Both the position numbers and the translations under genes were made by a program. A stretch of 59,408 bases of DNA, from the NCBI GenBank assembly GCA_945860955.1, contig CAMATH010000042.1, positions 1-59,408 on the forward strand, given 5' to 3'. This document shows, in pieces, positions 51,901 through 59,408 of the stretch; position 1 is the first letter of the stretch, and each line of letters begins with the position of its first letter. The DNA is from Planctomicrobium piriforme (GTDB lineage: Bacteria; Planctomycetota; Planctomycetia; Planctomycetales; Planctomycetaceae). The notes beneath the pieces are model-generated. The model was not told the DNA's origin and ran no database searches. It worked only from the letters and a program-made list of their open reading frames with translations.

Positions 51901-54900
51901 CCGCCGGGACGGCGAAACCGGCTTTACGGGCGGCCGACAGAGCCCACATAGCCCGGCTCGAGAGATACCGGTCCGACCGTTCGGTCGTGGGGCGTCCCGA
52001 CCAGCTCCAGCCGCCGTCGTCCCGCTGAGCCGAGACCAGGCGGGAAATCGACACCTGGATCTTGCCGGCGAGAGACTGCGCCTCGGGAGAATCGGTCGTG
52101 CGACTCGCTCCAATCAACTTAAGAACCGCGACTCCACCCACACAGTCGGAAACGGCCCGTTCGAGGTCGGCAGCAGGTTGCGCCAGTCGGCGTTCGTACA
52201 GAGAGACCGTGCTTCCCAGAACGGTGTCCAGCAGACCGCGATGAATGCTGGGACCGATCACCAGTTCGAGTTGCGGACGCAACGCTGTGAGGCCGGCGGG
52301 AAACTGGATCGGAAACGACGTGTTTTGCGTCGACGAACCACTCGCGGTCGCGTAGACCGGCAGGCCGTAATCGAGAACCGGGACCGATCGCTCGACGCGG
52401 TCCTGCCGCTCGCCAGCGGCCAGGGTCACGGTGATCTCGGCCGACTCGCCCGCTCCAATGTCGAGTGGAAAGGCGATCTCGGTGATTCCCGGTTTGTCCG
52501 CGGTGATCATCCGCTTGTATTCGGTCGTCTTTTCGCCGAACACCGCTTTGAATTTCACTTCGACCTGTTCCGTGAGCGCCACCGGATGATGCACTTCCAC
52601 AGGAACGTCGGCCTTGTCTCCGACCGTGAATCCCAACGGGAGGCGAATCTCGGCGAAGAGTTCCTTGCGGGTCACCACCTCGGCTTCCGCCTGTCCCGCC
52701 TGAGAATCGCGAGTGATTCCCTGTGCCAGGAGTGTCCAGGCGGTCGACTGGTCGGGAAGTCGCAACGTCAGTTTCGCTTTCCCGTCGTTGTCCGTCAGGA
52801 TCGTCGGGTTCCAGTACGCAGTCTCGGCGGAGGGGGCAGTCGGAACGATCTCCATCCCCTCGGCGGCGAGTTTCGCCAGAGTGGCCACGGACAACCGATT
52901 AAGAACCTGATACTCACCGTTCGGATTGACGCCCCAAAGCGGGACGTTGTTCCGCGACAGGTCGGTGAACAACCGATTGGAATTCGCCGACTTCGCGGTG
53001 GGGCTGTTGCGGTACAGGACGATCCCGGAATTCAGGAACTCGGGATTGATGCGGTACCAGTTGGAATTTCCATGGATCGAATCGTTGAGCGCGAAATACG
53101 ACGCGCTGTTGGCGGCCATGACCTCCGATTCCTTGCCCAGGAAAACCTGCGATCCGGGTTTGGCTGCCCACGTCCCATTCGCGATCACGACATTCCGCAT
53201 GGGATTCATCGATTGCGGCCCTCCCATCTGCCCCACCCCCGGTCCGTTCACCATGGAGCCGGGGGCATTCATTCTGTATCGCGGGTTCCGTCGATTCAGT
53301 CGATTCGATCCCAGTTCGGTCCAGGTCGACTGTCGCTGGAAATTGAAATTCGCCGCCTGTTGCGAGAGCTGGTCTTTCTGTGCCGGCCCAAGGATTCCGA
53401 GGGGCGTTCCGTCCACAATTCCGTTCAACGTCTGGTCAGCCCACCCCAGCGGGAGATTGCCAGCGTTTTCGGTGTTTACCGAGAACGAGACGACATCGTC
53501 CAAGTTCACGTTGGCGTCGGAATAAAGTTCGAATCGCTCGACGGTTCCATTCCCATCCCCATTCGAATCCACGAAATCGACCGACTGCGTCTGAGCGAGC
53601 TGAAGCGACAACACCTGCTCGGCAACCGTGTGGGCTTGCGCCTCGGCGGCCAGAATTCGCTGACGTTCTTCTTCACCCAGCAAGAACAGATTGATCGGTC
53701 GCGTAGGCGGCTGGTAACGAAAGACGCAACTGGTGGTCGTGCGCAACGAGATCTGGCGACGATCGGCACTGAAGAACGCGTCGATCGAACCTCCTTGTCT
53801 GCCGAACAGTTGCAACAGGTTCTTCTGCACGATCGCCAACGACAATTCGGTGCTGACCGGGTTTCCCGCCGCATCGGTGACTTCAATGTCGACCGACAGC
53901 GGATCTCCCGGATTGAGCGTCGTCGCCGATGGGGTGATGCGGACTTTCAAGTCCCGGGCGACGCGGAATTCGCTGCGTGCCTCGTGGAATTTTCCCCCTT
54001 CCATCACCGTCACCGACAGTTCGAAATTGGGGGCGAGTTTTTCTTCGAAGGGAATTTCCAGCGCGTTGGGACCGGTTTCCAGATTCACCAGGCGGTAACC
54101 CAGAATGTTCGCCCCCTCAAACGTCACGAGGGCAAGGGCCGGCTTGTCGCGCCAGTGAACCTGCACGGTTCCCTTTTCGCCCACACGGTAATGATGCGAG
54201 TCGGCGAGAATTCGCAGACGCACTTGATCATCCTTTCCAGAGATCAGCACGGGAATCTGGCCGCTGATCTCGTTCCCGAAGCGGTCTTTGCCGGTCGCCC
54301 GCACCAGGTACCGCCCGGCCCGTTCAATCGACACCGCCTGCCGTCCTTTGCCTTCTTTCTCGTCGGTCTTGGTTTCGAACGTTGAGATCAATCTCTCACC
54401 CGAAGGCAATCCCCGGGCTGCCGGCAGGTATTCGAACACCTGCAACTTTAACTCCGTCGCGACCGGCTTTCCCGCCGGGCTGTTGACGGCCAACGTGACA
54501 TCGAATTTCTCGTCGGCCAGGTAAACGCTCCGCAACAGACTGACATCAATCTCAAAACCGCGGGTCGCCAGAAACACCTGGGCCGACGTTTCGAGGTTCC
54601 GCTCGGGGAACAGACCCGCCAGAACCAACGGTCGCGATTCACTGTATTGCTGGGTGTCGAGTTCGAACGCGACTTCCCCCTTGTCGTCAGTCACCGCCGT
54701 GTATAGGCGATCTTCGGCGAGTCGATACTGAATCTCACGACCGACGATCGGCGTGCCATAGTGGTATTTGATCGTGAATTTCCCTTTCACCTTTTCGCCG
54801 CGATAGACGACCCGCTCGGGAACGTCGACGGTGAACTGCACTGGTTCCAACTGGTAGTCGTGGACCAGGAATGTCGTCTCATACGATTGCGACCGGCCCG

Positions 54901-57442
54901 GCTGGTGAACATGCACTCGATACGCTCCCTGCGGGGAGGTGCCGGGCAGTAGAAACCGCGCGGCGAGTGTGCCGAATTCGCCCAGCGCGACCGCCTGCGA
55001 ATGCACAACCCGGCCCCGGGCGTCATAAATGTCGAGCTGATATTTCTCCCCCACCTTGTATGTGAAGCGGTCCTCTTCCACCCAGCGGATGATTCCCTTG
55101 AGCTGCACAAACTGACCCGCGCGATACGCCGGTCGGTCGGTGTAGAGATATCCCTTGGGTGACAGTCCGACAGCGAAATTCAAGCCATCGAGACTGAGAA
55201 CGCTCGACGCGGTGTGCCCTTCCTGAATTGCGAAAACCCGCAGATCGGAGATCGTCTTCAGCTCGGCGAGCGACTTCTGAACGACCCCCTGGTCGCCGGT
55301 TTCCAGCTCCGCCAGCAGCTTGGAGCCGTCGCTGACCAGCAGCTTCACCCCCGCCGCGGGCTGCCCCTTCAGCAGGTTCTCCACGAAGACGAACAGTTCG
55401 TTGCGGGAACTCTTGACGATCACATCGAGATCGCTGACGACCACCATGGTGGTCGCTTCCATTGTGTCGCTGCTGACGGTCACCGCGGTCACTCCGGGGC
55501 CTTTCACCGGAATGTCGACGAATTGTTCCGTCCGTTTGTACTTTTCGTACCCTTCGACTTTGTGTTCGAGAGTTTCGTCCGGATCGATGAGCGCGATGTC
55601 GAGCGATTCGACCCCCGTCGCCAGGTGCATCTTGCGGAAATAGTCCGCCAGATCGACGCGGTACAGTTTCACGGTCACCGCTTCAAGATTGCGGGTCGTC
55701 ACTTTGATTCGCGGCTGTTCATCGCTGCGGAATTTCTTCTCGGTGACAATCTCCAGTTTCTTGGCCGTCAACTGCGCAATGTGCTTTTGCGCTTCCTGCT
55801 GGTGCGGGCCGTCGACTTTTTTGTAGGCTTCCAACGCTTCCGCGAGTCGGTTCAGCCGTTCTTCGAGCGTGCGGCCAATCATCAATGCCGCCTCCGACGC
55901 CTGAGACGTCCCGGGATACTTGGAGACCACCTTTTGCAAGTCGACAATGGTAGCTTCAAAAAACTCGGCGGCTTTGGCCGGGTCGGCGGCGATCGGCTCG
56001 AGGTCCGCCCGTTCCGGCGGAGGAGGGTTTTGCAACCGCGCCCCCTGCGCGTAGTTCATCTGACCAAACGTCAGCAGAATCTGTGCCGCCCGCGCGTCGA
56101 GCGGATACTTGTTCAGAAACGTCTCCCACTGCTGCCGGGCGATGTCGTAGTGTTCGGTCCGCCGTTGTTCCTCGGCCATCGAGTACTCGGTATCGATGAT
56201 CAACCGCTGGACGTCGCTCCAACCCGAGTCAGAAGGAAACCGGTCGAGAAACTGCCGCCAGGCGGCGATCGCTTCGTCGTACTTTTTCTGTGACGCGTAC
56301 GAGACCCCCAACTGGTTCCAGGCGGCAGCGACCTGCGGCGCTTTCTCGTACGCCGGGTTTTCGATCAGCCCCTTCAAGCGATTGACCGCCTGTTCGAATC
56401 GGCTATGTGTGATGAAGCAACGGGCGATGTCAAACTCGGCCTGAGCGGCGAGCTTGTGTTCGGGATACGCTTTGATGAACCGTTCCAGTCGCGCGACGGC
56501 CAGCTCCATGTCTCCCACCGTGGCCGGCTGTGGCGCGCCAAACGTCTGAGCCAAACGGTACGCCGCGTCTGCCGCAAAGTCACCCCCGGACTTCTTCGCC
56601 AAATCACTCTCCAGGAAGTCTTCCCATGTCTTCCGGGCTTCGACAGGTTGGCCGGCGGCGAGCTGCGACTGTCCCAAGCGGTAACGCGCTTCGACTTCGA
56701 ATTCCGCGGGTGCCCGATTCGCCGCGACCACCCGCGGACCGGCATGAACCATCAAGAACTGCACATAACTGGCAATCGCCTGTTGCGACTGATTCGTCTC
56801 CTGCTGGCAGCGGGCGATGCGGAGTTCAATCTTCTGCTGAGTCGGCAGACTCGGCCGCATGGTGAGCGCCTGCTGATAGAACGTCAGCGCCTGCGCATAC
56901 GCGGGAACCTTTTCGACTCCCGGGCCGACAACGTGGTCGCCCGTGTAGTATCGGTCGGCGAATTCGAGGTAGATCGCCGTCAGTTCATCGCGACGGCCGG
57001 CGGAGAGCAGCCGTTCTGTCTCCGTCTTATAGATCTCCGCCGCCTCCTGGTATTTCCGCACCTTGGCGAAAACCATCGCGCGACCGAACCGGGCTCGCGA
57101 GACCCAGGGACTCTTGGGGAACTTCTGTTCCAGCTCGGCGAAGCTCGCCAAAGCAAGTTCCTGCCGATCGAGGTGATGCAGGGCGAGGCCCTTGAGGTAC
57201 AGCGAGTACTCCCGAATCTCGCTCTTTGCATCGGTCTTGAGGAGCACGTCGATCTGCTGAACCGCCCCCTCGAAATCGCGTCCCTGGAGCGCCTCGTGCA
57301 GGGGGTGAGGCAGCTTGGGGAGCGACGTGACTTCTGTGCGAACGGCGTCCGCTGCCTTGACCGTGCCCCCGCCGGGAACCGTCACGGACGCGAATCCGAC
57401 GACCCCCAGGCAGAACAACATCCTTCCAAATGACAAATCCAT
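48929..57442 (-). CDS. Giant secreted TPR / alpha-2-macroglobulin-like protein without thioester
   Basis: A 2,837-residue protein with a signal-peptide-like N-terminus (1-30). Order of parts: TPR-type helical repeats (about 50-560); macroglobulin-like beta domains beginning with RIKVTTRNLEAVTVKLYRVD near 579; an Asn/Gly-rich insert with an EF-hand-like DSNGDGNGTVE near 1286; the conserved alpha-2-macroglobulin segment WNPTILTDNDGKAKLTLRLP near 1545; a helical thioester-domain-like region (about 1740-2000); another TPR block (about 2200-2550); and a second macroglobulin-like module near 2600 similar to the first. The thioester motif CxEQ is absent; the equivalent region reads RAVSDCVGG. It is divergent from the DUF1573 gene. 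Likely a periplasmic or surface protein that traps or binds other proteins. Confidence 0.85.
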   Translation of the reverse strand: MDLSFGRMLFCLGVVGFASVTVPGGGTVKAADAVRTEVTSLPKLPHPLHEALQGRDFEGAVQQIDVLLKTDAKSEIREYSLYLKGLALHHLDRQELALASFAELEQKFPKSPWVSRARFGRAMVFAKVRKYQEAAEIYKTETERLLSAGRRDELTAIYLEFADRYYTGDHVVGPGVEKVPAYAQALTFYQQALTMRPSLPTQQKIELRIARCQQETNQSQQAIASYVQFLMVHAGPRVVAANRAPAEFEVEARYRLGQSQLAAGQPVEARKTWEDFLESDLAKKSGGDFAADAAYRLAQTFGAPQPATVGDMELAVARLERFIKAYPEHKLAAQAEFDIARCFITHSRFEQAVNRLKGLIENPAYEKAPQVAAAWNQLGVSYASQKKYDEAIAAWRQFLDRFPSDSGWSDVQRLIIDTEYSMAEEQRRTEHYDIARQQWETFLNKYPLDARAAQILLTFGQMNYAQGARLQNPPPPERADLEPIAADPAKAAEFFEATIVDLQKVVSKYPGTSQASEAALMIGRTLEERLNRLAEALEAYKKVDGPHQQEAQKHIAQLTAKKLEIVTEKKFRSDEQPRIKVTTRNLEAVTVKLYRVDLADYFRKMHLATGVESLDIALIDPDETLEHKVEGYEKYKRTEQFVDIPVKGPGVTAVTVSSDTMEATTMVVVSDLDVIVKSSRNELFVFVENLLKGQPAAGVKLLVSDGSKLLAELETGDQGVVQKSLAELKTISDLRVFAIQEGHTASSVLSLDGLNFAVGLSPKGYLYTDRPAYRAGQFVQLKGIIRWVEEDRFTYKVGEKYQLDIYDARGRVVHSQAVALGEFGTLAARFLLPGTSPQGAYRVHVHQPGRSQSYETTFLVHDYQLEPVQFTVDVPERVVYRGEKVKGKFTIKYHYGTPIVGREIQYRLAEDRLYTAVTDDKGEVAFELDTQQYSESRPLVLAGLFPERNLETSAQVFLATRGFEIDVSLLRSVYLADEKFDVTLAVNSPAGKPVATELKLQVFEYLPAARGLPSGERLISTFETKTDEKEGKGRQAVSIERAGRYLVRATGKDRFGNEISGQIPVLISGKDDQVRLRILADSHHYRVGEKGTVQVHWRDKPALALVTFEGANILGYRLVNLETGPNALEIPFEEKLAPNFELSVTVMEGGKFHEARSEFRVARDLKVRITPSATTLNPGDPLSVDIEVTDAAGNPVSTELSLAIVQKNLLQLFGRQGGSIDAFFSADRRQISLRTTTSCVFRYQPPTRPINLFLLGEEERQRILAAEAQAHTVAEQVLSLQLAQTQSVDFVDSNGDGNGTVERFELYSDANVNLDDVVSFSVNTENAGNLPLGWADQTLNGIVDGTPLGILGPAQKDQLSQQAANFNFQRQSTWTELGSNRLNRRNPRYRMNAPGSMVNGPGVGQMGGPQSMNPMRNVVIANGTWAAKPGSQVFLGKESEVMAANSASYFALNDSIHGNSNWYRINPEFLNSGIVLYRNSPTAKSANSNRLFTDLSRNNVPLWGVNPNGEYQVLNRLSVATLAKLAAEGMEIVPTAPSAETAYWNPTILTDNDGKAKLTLRLPDQSTAWTLLAQGITRDSQAGQAEAEVVTRKELFAEIRLPLGFTVGDKADVPVEVHHPVALTEQVEVKFKAVFGEKTTEYKRMITADKPGITEIAFPLDIGAGESAEITVTLAAGERQDRVERSVPVLDYGLPVYATASGSSTQNTSFPIQFPAGLTALRPQLELVIGPSIHRGLLDTVLGSTVSLYERRLAQPAADLERAVSDCVGGVAVLKLIGASRTTDSPEAQSLAGKIQVSISRLVSAQRDDGGWSWSGRPTTERSDRYLSSRAMWALSAARKAGFAVPAATFDKGVQHLQSAFASADEGDLEGKAIVLHGLAEAGSADFAHANRLHRSRQSLTASGLVHLALTFQRLDKPEFAQEVLTLAKTKIPSKPVPTKGEIDVAMRGCIPWMQSGVELRALYLLALSTAEPAAAQNAEVADWLMSARVGSRWTPEKANAPAIAALAEWFGRGKLLNEKYTLSIFANDRLVEKIAIDPSIEPSRVVAVPAKLLVTDKPQKINLDIEGRGTFSYSAVLTGFVPADKIRQTTQEFAFNRLYAPAPRMLDGQEIPRGFSNLTGQVKTFHNPLTQLPIGERGEISISIWRREVKGVANEQLDYLIYTEPIPAGAVVVPESIQGTFDRYEIVPGAINFYLGDRPYPGSIKFAIAGVLPGSYHCAPSVLRSFYQPERIAVAKDLPLDVLPRGVASKDEYRLTPMELFEFGKRYVAKGEFDKADEHLQPLFRDYRMTDQYQTELVKMLFQVALARNDHQGIVQFFEIIKEKFPDFEVPFESILKVARSYIQLGEYERGYLVYRATAEASFLRENQIAGFLDGQGEFLRSVQVVERLLREYPPEGYVATATYALAQEIQGKAAEAATQPKLKAAGVTRVDLVVAAVQMLDHFLTNWPSDPAADQVAFAMANAYLELEQYKPAIDRCTKFAERYPESKLLDSFWYVIGFCQFAEGRHEEALATCKKVAEYKRIDAVTGVAVAAANKNPAIYIMGQVYHSLGRPAEAIVEYERVRDEFPDARESIDFFLHKQISLPEVTTVKPGEPARATLKFRNVKGASVKVYRIDLLKFSLLQRNLSKITAINLAGIRPYHEQEVELGNGHDYRDRERELEMPLSDEGAYLVVAQGENLYTSGLVLVSPLVLEIQEDATAGRVRVTVKDTVADRYAHKIHVKVIGSRNEKFISGETDLRGLFVADGILGTSTVIAKIDSNRYAFFRGKQSLGAPEKPVESAPAGQPPAPNAPGGNSILLKNLNDSNNTWQQEQRMNYRNLLENKDSGVKAKKAY

Positions 57443-58074
57443 GATCGCATCCAGACGCGGGAATTCAGGAACTGAGCGAACCGACAGGTCTCTGGGAAGC
57501 CCAAGCGGCCTCCCGGAAAGCGTCGTGTGACTCTTATTAGATCATCCGGGAGGGGGTTTGCGGGTAAAACGTTTGTAACCCGATGGTCGTGACATGTAGC
57601 GGACGGCGTTCCTACGACGCCGCGGTCTGGACGCCCGTCGGCAGAGTTGAGTGGAGACAGATTTAAACGCCGCATCGGAAACGCCGGCTCGTTAGACGAC
57701 ATCCCCAGTCCGCGCGAGGGACGGCGAACTCATCGCAACGACGGTTCGGGGGGGGGCATGGTTGGGGGACTCGGGAGTCCGAGTCGAAGAATTCGACGAC
57801 CGCAGGGGGGGTTAGGGGGATATTCCAGTGACGCAACATTCACTTCACTAACAGGTTGTGGCGAATCACGGCAATTCCCCGGGGACACGGCCGAAGCGTT
57901 CACCTACCACTATTCCGCAATTTCACGGTAGAATACGGGGCGAAGTTCCAGTTTGGTTTCGAATCAAACCGGGAATTGTGCGTAGTGGGGGATGTGAAGC
58001 GTCTTGAGGGGCGCGGAGTGTCCGCCCCCCAGAAGTGAATTTGAGTCAGTTTGTCTGCCGACGAGGCGTGGAAC
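57443..58074. other. Long divergent regulatory region (giant gene / DUF1573)
   Basis: A 632-base gap with no credible gene. It contains a near-palindrome GGGTAAAACGTTTGTAACCC (57562-57581), which could bind a dimeric regulator of the giant gene. It also holds G-rich and hairpin elements (listed separately), a TAGAAT box (57929-57934) as a possible -10 for DUF1573, and a GGGGCG/CGCCCC hairpin (58008-58028) in the DUF1573 leader. Confidence 0.5.
57748..57819 (+). other. G-quadruplex candidate and paired hairpins
   Basis: G9 (57748-57756), G5 (57764-57768) and G3 (57773-57775) fit a G3+N1-7 quadruplex pattern on the plus strand. Then GGACT/AGTCC (57767-57780) and GTCGAA/TTCGAC (57783-57797) form adjacent small hairpins, followed by further G7 and G5 runs (57805-57819). 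Confidence 0.5.
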
Positions 58075-59355
58075 ATGCGGATTGGTGTGGCCCTGGCGGG
58101 TGTGTTGGCGTTCATCGGTGTGACGTACGGCGTCGTGACGATGCTAAAGGGATATCAGGTGGCGCAGCCTTCCGCCTCCCCGTCGAAGCGTACGATCACC
58201 AGCGGCGCGCAGACGGTCGACCCCGCCCCGGTCGTGCACGCGGATCACGGGGATCACGGGGCAAAGGGTGAGAAGACGGAGGTTTTGCGGGCGACGTCGG
58301 CGAGCTATGTCCCCCCGATCTCTGCGAAAGGCCCCTGGCCCAAGGTCGTCATCGAGGAAACGGAGTACCAGTTCGGTCGCATGGAGGTCGGACAGGAAGA
58401 CCACCACGACTTTGTGATCCGCAATGAAGGGGAAGCCGACCTGGAGATCGCCAAGGGGAACACGACGTGCCAATGCACGATCAGCGAGGTGGACAACAAC
58501 CTGATCCCCCCCGGCGGGTCGGCGACGATCACGCTCCGGTGGAAGCCGACCGCGCAAACCGACGCGTTTGAAAAAGGGGCCGAGATCCGGACGAACGACC
58601 CGAAAAAGAAGTCGTTCACATTAAAAATCGTCGGGATGGTCGTCCCCCGGTTGATTCTGATGCCGAGCGAAAACTGGGAGATTCGCGAGGTCAACGAGGC
58701 GACGAATTCCATTGTGTCGGGTTTCCTGTTCTCGCCCGTGTTGAAGGAATTCGGCATCGTGAAACTGACCTACGACGAGAATCTGATGGAAGTGAAAACC
58801 CAGCCTGCCGACGAGAACATCCTGAAATCGTTGCAGGGCGTGTCGGGATACCGTTTTGATGTGCAGGTCAAACCGGGGATGGCTGTCGGAACCTTCAGTT
58901 ATCCCCTCAAGATTCACACCAGTCTGTTCGATCGTAAGGCGGATGGAAGCGAGGGGGAAGAACCGTACATCGTCGATGTGAACATCACGGGCAGGCGGGA
59001 TGGACCGGTGAAGTTCATGGGACCGTCGTACATCGCGTCCGAAAGTGTGGTCGGGATGGGAACCTTTTCGTCGGCGGAAGGGAAGACCCTCTCGTTGATG
59101 ATGCTGGTCCGGGGCGCGCCGGAAGAGGGATTGAAGTTCCTGGATGTCGAATCCGATCCGAAAGGAATGAAAGTGACGCTCGATCCGCAGGCGAAAGCAC
59201 TGGGGGCCGCAATGCGGTACACCATTCGGTTTGAAATCCCCCCGGGAAGCGTTCGCGGCGTACGACGCGAAGAGGAGCCGGCGACGGTGAAAATCAAGAC
59301 CAACCACGCCGAGGCACCGGACATTTCGTTAAAAGTGCATTTCACGGCGTATTGA
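58075..59355 (+). CDS. DUF1573-domain protein, membrane-anchored
   Basis: A 426-residue protein with one N-terminal hydrophobic segment (about 3-25, signal anchor) and a Ser/Thr/His-rich linker. It is followed by a DUF1573 immunoglobulin-like domain (about 105-200) recognisable by EETEYQFGRMEVGQ, HDFVIRNEGEADLEI, the TTCQCT Cys pair and the PPGGSATITLRWKP run. The C-terminal half contains more beta-sandwich sequence, perhaps a second degenerate copy. DUF1573 proteins are common in planctomycetes and Bacteroidetes and have no established activity. ATG 58075 has GAGG about ten bases upstream (58062-58065); TTG 58051 is an alternative start. It ends 53 bases before the window edge. Confidence 0.9.
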   Translation: MRIGVALAGVLAFIGVTYGVVTMLKGYQVAQPSASPSKRTITSGAQTVDPAPVVHADHGDHGAKGEKTEVLRATSASYVPPISAKGPWPKVVIEETEYQFGRMEVGQEDHHDFVIRNEGEADLEIAKGNTTCQCTISEVDNNLIPPGGSATITLRWKPTAQTDAFEKGAEIRTNDPKKKSFTLKIVGMVVPRLILMPSENWEIREVNEATNSIVSGFLFSPVLKEFGIVKLTYDENLMEVKTQPADENILKSLQGVSGYRFDVQVKPGMAVGTFSYPLKIHTSLFDRKADGSEGEEPYIVDVNITGRRDGPVKFMGPSYIASESVVGMGTFSSAEGKTLSLMMLVRGAPEEGLKFLDVESDPKGMKVTLDPQAKALGAAMRYTIRFEIPPGSVRGVRREEEPATVKIKTNHAEAPDISLKVHFTAY

Positions 59356-59408
59356 TTCATTGACAGGGGTGAGATGGAGAAGTCTCCCCGTGTGTGGATA
59401 ATCCCGTT

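Noticed and set aside
51812-54385. An 857-residue plus-strand frame opposite the giant macroglobulin-like gene
   Set aside because: Antisense frames are open widely because of high GC. It is rich in Arg/His without domain motifs, while the minus-strand frame has clear A2M and TPR features.
1-59408. CRISPR array
   Set aside because: The only regularly spaced repeat is the coding 15-bp tandem at 2137-2646, which has no spacers.
1-59408. Insertion sequence or prophage
   Set aside because: No transposase, integrase or phage structural motif was found in any frame read.

Overview
The window looks like chromosomal DNA of a planctomycete (phylum Planctomycetota). The evidence is the company of families: a DUF1501/DUF1549-DUF1553 pair, a Tat-exported Gfo/Idh/MocA oxidoreductase, secreted leucine-rich-repeat and NHL proteins, a membrane Ser/Thr kinase with its sensor at the N-terminus, a MoxR-DUF58-BatA cluster, DUF1573, and two proteins of about 2,800 and 3,300 residues. 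The GC content is high, almost every frame is open on the antisense strand, and no phage, IS or CRISPR sequence was seen.

Layout. (1) 3-746, minus: a small secreted protein. (2) 1228-28588, plus: one long, tightly packed gene cluster. It holds a five-helix membrane protein with 34 Gln/Pro/Gly pentapeptides, a MoxR ATPase, a DUF58 protein, a BatA-like VWA protein, a VWA/GATase-like membrane protein, an unknown protein, a second ATPase of the RavA type, a possible degenerate VWA protein, a coiled-coil protein, two membrane proteins and a 3,283-residue membrane-anchored propeller-like protein with SH3b-like segments. Most of the first ten genes touch or overlap. This is the best candidate for an undescribed system. 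(3) 29285-29357, minus: tRNA-Thr(CGT) with its own promoter and terminator. (4) 29565-34348: signalling genes (membrane Ser/Thr kinase, RsbW-like anti-sigma kinase, STAS antagonist) and a divergent RNase HII-like protein. (5) 34550-38973: AroH chorismate mutase, oxidoreductase, LRR protein, a hairpin-rich repeat block and a PAP2 phosphatase coupled to a TerC-family protein. (6) 40239-47723: DUF1501 and DUF1549/1553 genes, an NHL-repeat protein, an orphan PTS enzyme I and, convergent, an Ldh2/MDH-type dehydrogenase. (7) 48033-48739, minus: a VapBC-like toxin-antitoxin pair. (8) 48929-57442, minus: a 2,837-residue secreted TPR/alpha-2-macroglobulin-like protein. (9) 58075-59355, plus: a DUF1573 protein.

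How the parts may work together. In region 2 two different AAA+ ATPases, each followed by VWA-type or adaptor-like proteins, sit with a string of membrane proteins and end in a giant membrane-anchored protein. That suggests an envelope-associated, ATPase-driven assembly or surveillance machine, but this is inference from domain content and gene order. Region 4 encodes parts of a partner-switching phosphorylation circuit. The remaining regions are mostly secreted or envelope proteins typical of the phylum.

Limits. All calls come from reading motifs by eye. Family names are given only where diagnostic motifs are visible. Start codons are often uncertain because Shine-Dalgarno sequences are weak throughout, and promoter calls are low confidence.
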